Of a stretch of 40,836 nucleotides of DNA, positions 33,461 through 40,836 are shown one piece after another. The first letter of the stretch is position 1. Every line of letters starts with the position of its first letter. The DNA is from Clostridiales bacterium (GTDB lineage Bacteria; Bacillota; Clostridia; Oscillospirales; Acutalibacteraceae): assembly GCA_022793315.1 (NCBI GenBank), contig JAAWCO010000001.1, positions 1 to 40,836 of the forward strand, written 5' to 3'. A model generated the notes under the pieces. The model saw nothing but the letters and a program-made list of their open reading frames with translations, was not told where the DNA came from and ran no database searches. The translations under genes were made by a program, and so were the position numbers.

Positions 33461-33736
33461 GTTTTTACAATATTTTAATAAAAGGAGGTTGTTTTTTAGG
33501 AACTCTGAACGCCGCCCTCCCCCTCTTCTCTGCTGGCGCTTCCCGGCGGCGTTCCTGAAAATCCCTTCACGGGATTTTCCCCACGCTTCCCCTTTCTCTC
33601 CTCGCCGCCTTTCCCTTCTTCTCTGCCTGCACTTCCCGGCGGCATATTTTCATGGAGCACGCATTTTGTCCGCATCCGTTCGTATACGGAAAGAGGATCC
33701 CCTAAAAAAACAGATGGTTTATCAGGAGGTTGTATC
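33461..33736 (+). other. Long leader with imperfect direct repeat
   Basis: No credible gene. The unit gccgcc...ttctctgc...cttcccggcggc occurs at 33511-33551 and again at 33604-33644, about 41 bases with mismatches. A stem AAAATCCC/GGGATTTT lies near 33556-33580. AGGAGGTTGT occurs at 33483-33492 and again at 33724-33733, where it serves as the ribosome site. Confidence 0.6.
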
Positions 33737-35920
33737 ATGAAAAAACAGCTACTCAAGCGGTTGTCGGTCGGCATGACAGCGGCGCTGTTTTCCCTGTGCA
33801 GCGTCATGACGGTCAGCGCCGGCTATCTGACAGCCAGCGGCACCGTGACCACCACCAATCTGACCGACGATGTCGTCTATCGTCAGCAGAAGGGCGCCAG
33901 CTCCTCTCGCGGCAAACAGAATCTCTATTCTCTCAGCTATGATATCCACAACCCGTTCTACGATTTGGTAATTGGCGGCAATGTTTACGGCTCCCAATCG
34001 GCGACCTCCATGGCAGCGGCACTCAACGCACAGCCTGAGTACGACATTATCGGCGGCGTCAACGGCGATTTCTATTCCTTTGCCAATGGAATCCCCATGG
34101 GCTTTTCCATGGATGACGGCGCCATTGTGGAAAGCCCTGTCAACGATACCGACGCAGATGGATATATGTTCTATGCCTTAGGCGTCACCCGTTCCGGCGA
34201 GACGGTCGCCGGCTATAATCCCACCCTGATCTCCTCCTGCCAGAAGGCGGATGGCAGCGCTTCGGTGGTCATTGACCGGATCAATCGGACACGAGAATGG
34301 TGGAACGGCGCCCAGCTGGCGCTCTTCACCAGCCACTACAGCTCTTCCACTCATGAGTCATCCGGCGGCGTTGAGCTGGTCATTGATATCACCCGCGGCT
34401 CGGTCAGCCCGCAGGAAGGACTGACCGGCACCGTTTCCTCCATTGTCACCAGCGGAAACGCTGCCATTGGCGCCAATCAGGTGGTGCTGTCCGCCGAAGG
34501 GGATAAGGCTGTCGCCCTTCAGCAATACGCCGTAGGAGATACAATTGAAATGAGCTTCCGCTTCACCGACGAGATGTGGAACGAGGTGGACTTTGCCATC
34601 GGCGGCAGTTATGCCATCGTTGTGAATGGTCAGGCCAAAACCTATAGTTATTCCAGCAGCGCCGGCGCCTTCACGGCGGCCGCCCAGCGCACCGCTATGG
34701 GTATCAAATCGGACGGCACAGTGGTTCTTGTCGCCACCGACGGGCGCGGCGCCGGCGGCGGCGTGGGCTTCACCGCCAACGACATGGCCCGTATTATGGC
34801 AGAGGACTATGGCTGTCAGTACGCCATCCTGCTGGACGGAGGAGGCTCCACCACCCTGGTGACCAAAGCCTCCTCCGGCAGCTATCAGGTACGCAACACG
34901 CTGGCTTCCTCCTCTCAGCGGTCGGTGGGAAACGGCGTCTTTATTGCCCGCCTGTCCACTCCCCGAGAGGTTCCGAACGCCAACATGCTGCCGGCCAGTA
35001 CCGGTGTCATCACCAGTAGCGGCGATATTACCGCCGCCTATCAGGGAAGCAAACTGGTTCTCACTTCCACCGGCAGCGGCGTGATCTCCTTCCCTGTGAA
35101 CTGGGTCTACAATATCCGTCAGATGCCTTACCTTTTCCTCCGCCTCCACTCGCAGGCCAGCTTTAATATGGCTTTCGGCATTCAGGATACTGCTACCGAT
35201 GGCGCGAGTCTCAGCACCGAGGCCAATCTGTCAAACGACTGGGGACCGAGCTTTGGAACTCAGGTGGGCAAACCGCTTCCCCCGGCTCTCTTTGATAACC
35301 GGCGTGTCAATTTTATTGGTTGTCTGACATGGAATAACCGGGTTCCGGAGGACGGCATGGTTCGGATCACGACCGTGAGAATTGCGCTCACCAGCCCCGG
35401 AACCATGACCATTGACAGTCTCTATATGGCTCCCACTATCATCAACAGCCAGCGGGGACTCAACCTGATGCCCCGGCAGGGGGTCACCACCTCCATCGAG
35501 GGATATCTGGGCTCTACCGGCATCCTGACCCCAACTTATAACGTCGACGGCTCTGTCACCCTCACCAACAGCGGCACCAGCTGGCCGGGGGTGAAAACTG
35601 TCTACAATACGACCGTCGATTTAAATGCCACACCGGTGCTGCATTACGATATCAGCGGCATCGTGCCCGGCACTCACACCGGTGTCAACGCCATGATCTA
35701 TTACAACGGCGGCTCCCTGCAGCTGTCCTCACTGGTTACCGGATCTGTCAACGATCTGGATGTCAATCAGAAGGGGCGGGTGGACGTGCGCGCTTATATG
35801 CGAAGCAAGGGCATCTTCCCCTCTGACGGCAAGCTCCAGATTTCGTATGTCGCCATCTGCGTCGCCACCTGGAGCGCCGGGAGCAGCGCTACACTGAACG
35901 ACTTCCGTTTCGGCATCTGA
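33737..35920 (+). CDS. Secreted phosphodiester glycosidase family (NAGPA-like) exoprotein
   Basis: PF09992-type enzyme, which cleaves phosphodiester-linked sugars (for example in exopolysaccharides or wall polymers). The 727-residue product has a signal peptide (MKKQLLKR, core, VSAGY) and a catalytic region about residues 45-410: GGVNGDFYSFANGIPMGF with the conserved glycine-rich N-terminal block, TARTAMGIKSDG-like RTAMGIKSDGTVVLVATDGRG, and the motif LLDGGGSTTLV (about 366). The C-terminal about 300 residues are two related beta-rich modules. AGGAGG is 8 bases before the ATG. A hairpin follows at 35966-35993. Confidence 0.9.
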   Translation: MKKQLLKRLSVGMTAALFSLCSVMTVSAGYLTASGTVTTTNLTDDVVYRQQKGASSSRGKQNLYSLSYDIHNPFYDLVIGGNVYGSQSATSMAAALNAQPEYDIIGGVNGDFYSFANGIPMGFSMDDGAIVESPVNDTDADGYMFYALGVTRSGETVAGYNPTLISSCQKADGSASVVIDRINRTREWWNGAQLALFTSHYSSSTHESSGGVELVIDITRGSVSPQEGLTGTVSSIVTSGNAAIGANQVVLSAEGDKAVALQQYAVGDTIEMSFRFTDEMWNEVDFAIGGSYAIVVNGQAKTYSYSSSAGAFTAAAQRTAMGIKSDGTVVLVATDGRGAGGGVGFTANDMARIMAEDYGCQYAILLDGGGSTTLVTKASSGSYQVRNTLASSSQRSVGNGVFIARLSTPREVPNANMLPASTGVITSSGDITAAYQGSKLVLTSTGSGVISFPVNWVYNIRQMPYLFLRLHSQASFNMAFGIQDTATDGASLSTEANLSNDWGPSFGTQVGKPLPPALFDNRRVNFIGCLTWNNRVPEDGMVRITTVRIALTSPGTMTIDSLYMAPTIINSQRGLNLMPRQGVTTSIEGYLGSTGILTPTYNVDGSVTLTNSGTSWPGVKTVYNTTVDLNATPVLHYDISGIVPGTHTGVNAMIYYNGGSLQLSSLVTGSVNDLDVNQKGRVDVRAYMRSKGIFPSDGKLQISYVAICVATWSAGSSATLNDFRFGI

Positions 35921-35965
35921 CCGTTCCGGCGTCCATCATTTCATCCGGCGTGCTTTTCCCTCCGA

Positions 35966-35993
35966 TGCGGCCGGGAGGTTTTTCCTCCCGGCC
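35966..35993 (+). terminator. Possible terminator after the phosphodiester glycosidase gene
   Basis: GCGGCCGGGAGG/CCTCCCGGCCGC with a T-only loop; the following U-tract is poor, so termination is uncertain. Confidence 0.45.
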
Positions 35994-36117
35994 GCGTCAT
36001 ATTCCCGGGAAATATCTTGCAATTCTTCCCGGCACATGGTATCGTGAAGGCGGCAATACCCCAAGACGGACGGCGGGACCCATTTCCCGACCCGCCCAGG
36101 AAAGAGAGCGGAAGAAA

Positions 36118-38148
36118 ATGAAGGTTTATCATCAGGAAATCTGGGAATATCACGCCCTGAGTCCCCGCACCAGAGAGGATAACCCAAAAGGCTGTTTCCC
36201 CGGCAGTGACAGCCCCTTCCCGGGCCGCCGCGGAGAGGACCAGCTCATTGTATACGATCAGGCATACGGCCAGCCTACAACCGGTACCAACTGCTGGGGA
36301 GTGGAGCTGCTGGTTGACGCCGCCGGCCGTATACTGACAGTCGCCGGCGGCGACAGCGCCATACCAGAAAACGGCTTTGTGGTTTCCGGAGTAGGCACTG
36401 CGGCGGACCGCCTGCTCAAGGTTGAGCCCTTCGGCACCCGGGTTTCACTGGACCGAAGCGGCGGACGAATTATGTGGGAGGTCTCTGGAGAAAGCCTGCT
36501 CGCCTCTGCACAGCTGGCGGTTGAACAGCTTCAGGAGGAACTGGGGCAGGCCCGGCAGGCGCTTCTTGATATCGACTACACGCTGGCAGAGCAAAAGCTG
36601 GCAGATGCCCGGCAAGCGCTGTCTCAGCTGGAGGCACTGACAGAGGCGGCCGGAGAGGCGGAACGGCGGGAGGCCGCACAGGCGGTAAAGCGCGTCTGTG
36701 CGCAGGGCCATCTGGCCTGCCAGCCTTCCCTGCGGGTGGAAAAACGCGCGGTGTGGTACCGGGCAATGGAAACCAGCGAGGCGGCGGTAGAAAAAACGCT
36801 GCGTTATGCCAAAGACGCCGGGCTGACCGCTATTTATCTGGAAACATGGATTGAGGGGCATTCCATTTGGCCGTCGGAGATTCCCGGGATCGAAATGTGG
36901 CCCGACTTACAGGGCTTCGACGCGCTGGGGGCCTTTGTCCGCGTCGGTCACCGTCTGGGGCTGGAAATCCACGCCTGGGTGGAGACCTTCCTGATCGGCG
37001 TGGTACCACACAGCGAAAAGGGAAAGCCTGGCGCGATGGAACGCTACGCCCCGTTGGCCCTGACCCATCCCGACTGGCTGCTGGAGTCCCGTCAGGGCCT
37101 TCGGTATTCCAACCGGGTATACGACCGGATGGACATGTATTTCTTCAACCCGATGGAGGAAGGCGCCCGCAACCTGGTTTCCGCTGTCTATCAGGAAATG
37201 GCGTCTCGCTATGAACTGGACGGCGTCAGCTTCGACTATGTCCGTTTTCCTGAACCCAACGACCCCGTGGACGGAAAAATGGACGATTTCGGCTACAACA
37301 GCAACCTTGTCGGCGCCTATCGGCAGCAATACGGCACCGATCCCTATACCATCACGGAGGATCACCCGGAATGGCGGCAGTGGTGCCATTTCCGCGCAGA
37401 ACAGATCAATACCTTTGTGTACCGTGTGGCTGATGAAATGAGAAAGATGGGACCGCATTTCAGTCTGTCGGTTTCCATCTTCGCCAATTACGAGGTGGCC
37501 ATGACCCTGAAATATCAGGAAACCATGGACTGGGTGTCCAAGGGCTACATTGACGAAGTGTTCACTATGTCTTATTATATGGACGAACAACCGGTGATTG
37601 AAGAGACCCGGGACACGATCCGCCGCGCAGATGATATGGCCTATGCCTCTACCGGCATCTCCGCCGGCCTGGGAGTCAGCGAAGAGACCTTTTTGCGCCA
37701 GCTGAAGGGGATCCGCAGCGAGAATGCCGCCGGTTCCGCCTTTTTCGCTCTGGCAGAATTCCGCGGCAGGGACTACGGCCGCCTGCTCCGCGCCAGTCTT
37801 TACCGGCACGACGCGATTGCCTCCCCTGATCAGGTACGGCAGTCGGTTCCTGCCATGCTTTCCGAGATACTGAGAAAGGTGCGGGAAATCTATATTCCTC
37901 TTGCCGGCGGAACCGAACAGGATTATGAAACGGCACAATATGAGCTGGCGCTTGCCGCTGCTCGCGTCAATCCCTTCGACAGCGACGGCAGCCGCGCCAT
38001 GCTGGAGACAATCGCCGGCCTTCTCACCCGTCTGGAACAGCTGTCGGTCGGAGAGCCGGCCCGTCAGCAGCTGCGCCGCGATCTGGAGCGGACCGCGTAT
38101 CTTCTGCGCGTCCATCAAAAACGCCTTACCGCCCGGGAACACGCCTGA
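36118..38148 (+). CDS. GHL10-type glycoside hydrolase-like protein
   Basis: A 676-residue protein. Residues about 40-110 (TGTNCWGVELLVDAAG, NGFVVSGVGTAADRLL) resemble the domain often preceding GHL10 catalytic regions. A coiled-coil or helical stretch follows (about 125-190), then a TIM-barrel GHL10 region (about 215-545): AVWYRAMETSEAAVEKTL, IHAWVETFLIG, DGVSFDYVRFPEPND, and DEVFTMSYYMD. The ATG at 36118-36120 with AGGAAAGAGAG upstream gives no signal peptide, unlike most GHL10 proteins; the longer frame offers none either. It lies directly downstream of the NAGPA-like gene. Confidence 0.87.
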   Translation: MKVYHQEIWEYHALSPRTREDNPKGCFPGSDSPFPGRRGEDQLIVYDQAYGQPTTGTNCWGVELLVDAAGRILTVAGGDSAIPENGFVVSGVGTAADRLLKVEPFGTRVSLDRSGGRIMWEVSGESLLASAQLAVEQLQEELGQARQALLDIDYTLAEQKLADARQALSQLEALTEAAGEAERREAAQAVKRVCAQGHLACQPSLRVEKRAVWYRAMETSEAAVEKTLRYAKDAGLTAIYLETWIEGHSIWPSEIPGIEMWPDLQGFDALGAFVRVGHRLGLEIHAWVETFLIGVVPHSEKGKPGAMERYAPLALTHPDWLLESRQGLRYSNRVYDRMDMYFFNPMEEGARNLVSAVYQEMASRYELDGVSFDYVRFPEPNDPVDGKMDDFGYNSNLVGAYRQQYGTDPYTITEDHPEWRQWCHFRAEQINTFVYRVADEMRKMGPHFSLSVSIFANYEVAMTLKYQETMDWVSKGYIDEVFTMSYYMDEQPVIEETRDTIRRADDMAYASTGISAGLGVSEETFLRQLKGIRSENAAGSAFFALAEFRGRDYGRLLRASLYRHDAIASPDQVRQSVPAMLSEILRKVREIYIPLAGGTEQDYETAQYELALAAARVNPFDSDGSRAMLETIAGLLTRLEQLSVGEPARQQLRRDLERTAYLLRVHQKRLTAREHA

Positions 38149-38181
38149 CGCGGTAGAAATAATGCAGGAAGGAGGGGCGCC

Positions 38182-38772
38182 ATGCTAACTGCGGTGGAAA
38201 ACCGGCGCAGTATCCGAAAATATCAGGACCGGCCGGTTTCTCCCGCTGATCTGGAACAGATTTTGCGGGCAGGTATGCTGGCGCCGTCCTCCAAAAACCG
38301 CCAGCCATGGAAATTTATTGTCGTCTCCGGCGCCGCCCGATCCGGGCTGATGGCGGCGGTGCGGGACGGCCTGGCGCGGGAAAGGGAGGCGCCTCTTCTT
38401 CCCAACAGCCGCGCGTATCAAGGCGGAGCGGCACACAGCTTGCACATTATGGAACAGGCGCCGGTTCTGATTGTCATCGTCAATCCGCTGGGTGCCCCGC
38501 TTCGCACCCCCCTGACACTGGAGGAACGAGTCTATGAGCTCTGCAATGCGCAGTCAATTGGGGCGGCGGCAGAAAATATGACGCTGGCCGCTACGGCGCT
38601 GGGACTGGGCAGTTTATGGATCTGCGATATCTATTTTTCTTATCCGGAGCTCTGCGACTGGCTGGGGATAGAAGGCGAACCGGCTGCCGTTTTAGCGGTG
38701 GGATATGCAGCGGAGGCCCCCGCCGCCCGGCCCAGAAAACGCTGGGAGGATGCGGTGGAATGGCGGAGCTGA
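38182..38772 (+). CDS. Nitroreductase family protein
   Basis: FMN-dependent oxidoreductase of the nitroreductase fold, 196 residues. Typical features: N-terminal RRSIRKYQDRPVSPADLE, the Arg/Ser-rich FMN site, LAPSSKNRQPWKFIVV, ENMTLAATALGLGSLWI and WLGIEGEPAAVLAVGY. The substrate is not predictable. The ATG follows GGAAGGAGG. It begins 33 bases after the GHL10-type gene and is likely in the same transcript. Confidence 0.94.
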   Translation: MLTAVENRRSIRKYQDRPVSPADLEQILRAGMLAPSSKNRQPWKFIVVSGAARSGLMAAVRDGLAREREAPLLPNSRAYQGGAAHSLHIMEQAPVLIVIVNPLGAPLRTPLTLEERVYELCNAQSIGAAAENMTLAATALGLGSLWICDIYFSYPELCDWLGIEGEPAAVLAVGYAAEAPAARPRKRWEDAVEWRS

Positions 38773-38850
38773 CAACTTCTGTTCCTTTTGAAGTTACACC
38801 CGGCGAAGCTGCCTCACAGCCCCGCTTTAAAGGAGACGATCTGACCGCTT

Positions 38851-39828
38851 ATGGCTGGACAAACTCTTGAACAAAAAAGCCCTTACCGTCTGATTCGTCT
38901 GTCGGCGGCACAAACCTCCTCCTTTTCGCTGCCGTCGCCGGATGAAAGAATTTTTTCCCTTTTGATCCTTCAAACCGGCTATCTTGAGGCCGAGGTCCGC
39001 TGGACCCCCTGTCTTATCAAAGCGCCGGCAGCTGTCTGTCTGAATGAGAGAAAAAATTTTCGTGTGTTGCAGGAGCATCATACCTTCTATGAGGTGCTCT
39101 ATTTTGACCCTTCCTTTATTCACGAACAGATGACCATTAGCGCCCTGCGCCATGAGCTGTCAGCCGAACAACTAAATTGTTTGGGCTTTTTTCCTCTTTC
39201 TCCCTTTTTAGATGAAAGTCCGGATAAACTGTATCTTTCCCTCAGTGATGAGGTCAGCGAAACCATCCACTCCTATTTTTCCTCTTTGCAGCGGGAGCTG
39301 GAACGGCAGGAAAACAGGCGCTGGCCCTGCCATGTCCGCGCCTGTTTTATGGACATTCTTGATATACTCGAACGAATCTATCATCGTTACTCCGTACAGA
39401 AAATGACCAGCCTCCGCCCTACTCAAATGGACAGCGGAGAACTGCGCTGTATTCTCGCCTACATTCACAGCCATCTGGAGGAAGAGATCACGCTGGATGA
39501 GCTGTGTGACCAATTCAGAATGAGCCGGAACCGCGCTGAAAATCTGTTTCGGAAATATACCGGCCATACCTTTTATGCGTATATTCGAGCGCAGAAGCTG
39601 GAGCGTGTCTGCCGTTATCTCCGTTTTACCGAGCTGCGGGCCGGGGAAATCGCGGCACGGGCGGGATTTTCCTCCTCACAGAACCTCTGCAAATTTTTCA
39701 AGGCCATGACGGGAACCACCCCCAGAGCCTATCGTTTGGAAGAAATGGACAAACGCAGCCGGTTTCTGCAGGCAGCTGAGTCCTTTGCCGGCAAGGATTG
39801 CCAGGATAAAACTGTACCGCGTTCCTGA
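38851..39828 (+). CDS. AraC-family transcriptional regulator
   Basis: A 325-residue regulator. The N-terminal about 190 residues form an uncharacterised sensor or cupin-like part. The C-terminal about 100 residues carry two helix-turn-helix units: ITLDELCDQFRMSRNRAENL and then GEIAARAGFSSSQNLCKFFK with the typical ending TGTTPRAYR. Effector and targets are unknown; neighbours (nitroreductase, GHL10) are possible targets. Start at 38851 is uncertain since AGGAG lies 15 bases away. Confidence 0.93.
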   Translation: MAGQTLEQKSPYRLIRLSAAQTSSFSLPSPDERIFSLLILQTGYLEAEVRWTPCLIKAPAAVCLNERKNFRVLQEHHTFYEVLYFDPSFIHEQMTISALRHELSAEQLNCLGFFPLSPFLDESPDKLYLSLSDEVSETIHSYFSSLQRELERQENRRWPCHVRACFMDILDILERIYHRYSVQKMTSLRPTQMDSGELRCILAYIHSHLEEEITLDELCDQFRMSRNRAENLFRKYTGHTFYAYIRAQKLERVCRYLRFTELRAGEIAARAGFSSSQNLCKFFKAMTGTTPRAYRLEEMDKRSRFLQAAESFAGKDCQDKTVPRS

Positions 39829-39884
39829 TTGGTAGATTTTTAATGCCCACCAGAAGAAGAGCCCCCGCCGACAAGCGATATGGA

Positions 39885-39930
39885 CACCCCCTGTCCGGCA
39901 CATAAGCGCCGGGCAGGGGGCTATTTTTCG
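39885..39930 (+). terminator. Intrinsic terminator of the AraC-type gene
   Basis: CCCCCTGTCCGGC and GCCGGGCAGGGGG form a GC-rich stem followed by CTATTTTT. Confidence 0.85.
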
Positions 39931-40025
39931 TCGTCCTGTCACACCTTATCCGCATTTTTTCAGATCACCGGCAGTGTGAGGAAGGCGGGATAGCCAATGC
40001 TTTCCCTAACCGTAAGCCTCTGATC

Positions 40026-40836
40026 TCAGTTTTTGGAATAGATAAGACTCTGTGTCTCATACATTTTCCGATAGCGGCCGTTCTGCCGGATCAGCTCCCT
40101 GTGCGGGCCGCATTCCACCAGTTCCCCCGCCTCGATATAAAAAATCCGGTCAAAGGTCTGCAGCGAGATCACCCGGTGGGTGATGAGAACCGCCGTCCTT
40201 CCCCGGGACAACGCGGACAGTTGCCGGAACAGCTCGCTCTCGGCAAAAACGTCCAGCGCACTGGACGGCTCGTCCATCACCAGCAGACGGGCCTCCTTTG
40301 CATAGGCACGTGCAATCGCCAGCTTCTGCCGTTCCCCTCCCGACAGATCTGCCCCCTCCTCCGACAGCTCCCGCGTGAGCGGCGTGCTCTCCCGGAGAGA
40401 CAGCCCCTCCACCTTCTCCCACAATCCCGCCTGTTCCAGCGCCTCACGGACCGCCGGAAGGGACTCTTCGCTTTCCTCCTGCATCAGGACATTTTCAGCA
40501 ACGCTGAAGGCAAACTCCCGGTGATCCTGAAAGACGGCGGAGACCGCCTGGTACAGGGTATCCGGCTCCCATTCTCTCAAATCGACGCCGTCGATCAGGA
40601 TGCGGCCGCTGTCGGGAAGATACAGCCCCAGCATGAGCTTGATGATGGTGGATTTGCCCGCCCCGTTTTCGCCGACAAACGCCACCCTTTCATTGGGGGC
40701 AATGGAAAAGGTGACATCCCGGACAGCCGGCTTCTCCTGCCCTGGATAAGTAAAGCTGACATGTTCAAACTCGATGCGGCAGGCCCCCGCCTTCCCACAG
40801 CGGGTTCCTGGCAGACGGCTTTCCTTCGCTGTTTCC
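40026..40836 (-). CDS. ABC transporter ATP-binding domain, C-terminal part of an exporter-type protein (runs off the window)
   Basis: The frame is open to the window end, with EFEHVSFTYPGQEKPAVRDV preceding Walker A. It contains GENGAGKST (Walker A), QAVSAVFQDHREFAFSVAEN (Q-loop), LSGGERQKLAIARA (signature), LLVMDEPSSALD (Walker B) and an ITHRVISLQ switch histidine. The layout is that of an ABCB-type exporter whose membrane domain is encoded beyond 40836. Transported molecule unknown. Confidence 0.92.
   Translation of the reverse strand, partial: ETAKESRLPGTRCGKAGACRIEFEHVSFTYPGQEKPAVRDVTFSIAPNERVAFVGENGAGKSTIIKLMLGLYLPDSGRILIDGVDLREWEPDTLYQAVSAVFQDHREFAFSVAENVLMQEESEESLPAVREALEQAGLWEKVEGLSLRESTPLTRELSEEGADLSGGERQKLAIARAYAKEARLLVMDEPSSALDVFAESELFRQLSALSRGRTAVLITHRVISLQTFDRIFYIEAGELVECGPHRELIRQNGRYRKMYETQSLIYSKN

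Noticed and set aside
33432..33740. Small plus-strand open frame in the leader of the phosphodiester glycosidase gene
   Set aside because: No start with proper spacing, biased composition; it is better explained as untranslated leader with a repeat.
1..40836. CRISPR arrays, tRNAs, transposases, integrases, phage genes
   Set aside because: None recognised on either strand by eye; a missed divergent tRNA cannot be fully excluded without a scan.

Overview
The window looks like a chromosomal segment of a GC-rich, spore-forming, rod-shaped member of the Clostridia, most likely of the Oscillospiraceae/Ruminococcaceae type. This is inferred from the spoIIAA-spoIIAB-sigF operon, spoVAE, mreB/maf/DUF4321, the Rnf-type genes and strong Shine-Dalgarno sites. 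No tRNA, rRNA, CRISPR array, integrase or complete insertion sequence was recognised. Nearly all the DNA is ordinary coding sequence, with a few AT-richer intergenic stretches.

Positions 1-5.7 kb (all minus) hold a shape, division and housekeeping block: mscS-like channel, zapA, a U32 peptidase-family protein, dut, a DUF4321 protein, maf and the 5' part of mreB. Positions 5.8-9.6 kb (minus) hold a large membrane protein of unknown function, a CPBP membrane protease and tadA. Positions 9.6-15.6 kb (minus) hold an electron-transfer operon, apbE-rnfC-rnfD-rnfG, followed by a membrane protein that reads as a fusion of RnfE with a shortened RnfA. No rnfB is present. A small unknown gene follows.

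Positions 15.9-20.7 kb hold an SH3-domain lipoprotein (plus). It converges on a minus-strand cell-surface operon of an SGNH hydrolase, a DUF4358 lipoprotein, an MBOAT acyltransferase and a DHHW/AlgX-like protein. This has the gene content expected for O-acylation of an extracellular polymer. Positions 20.7-26.4 kb hold a radical-SAM DNA-repair-type protein, an AT-rich gap with a likely structured RNA, spoVAE, a PF06541 membrane protein and recG. Positions 26.6-33.3 kb hold glycogen phosphorylase, a secreted protein that looks like the pro-region of an S1 protease without its catalytic domain, the spoIIA operon and folC. Positions 33.7-40.8 kb hold a phosphodiester-glycosidase-type exoprotein, a GHL10-type glycoside hydrolase-like protein, a nitroreductase, an AraC-type regulator and the end of an ABC exporter.

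The most interesting system is the Rnf-like operon. It keeps the flavin-carrying subunits RnfD and RnfG (each with an FMN-linkage threonine), the maturase ApbE and the entry subunit RnfC. RnfB is absent, RnfE and RnfA appear fused, the RnfA half has lost its two cluster-ligand cysteines, and RnfG appears to carry an inserted second FMN-domain-like segment. All of this is read by eye from motifs and needs profile and structure checks.
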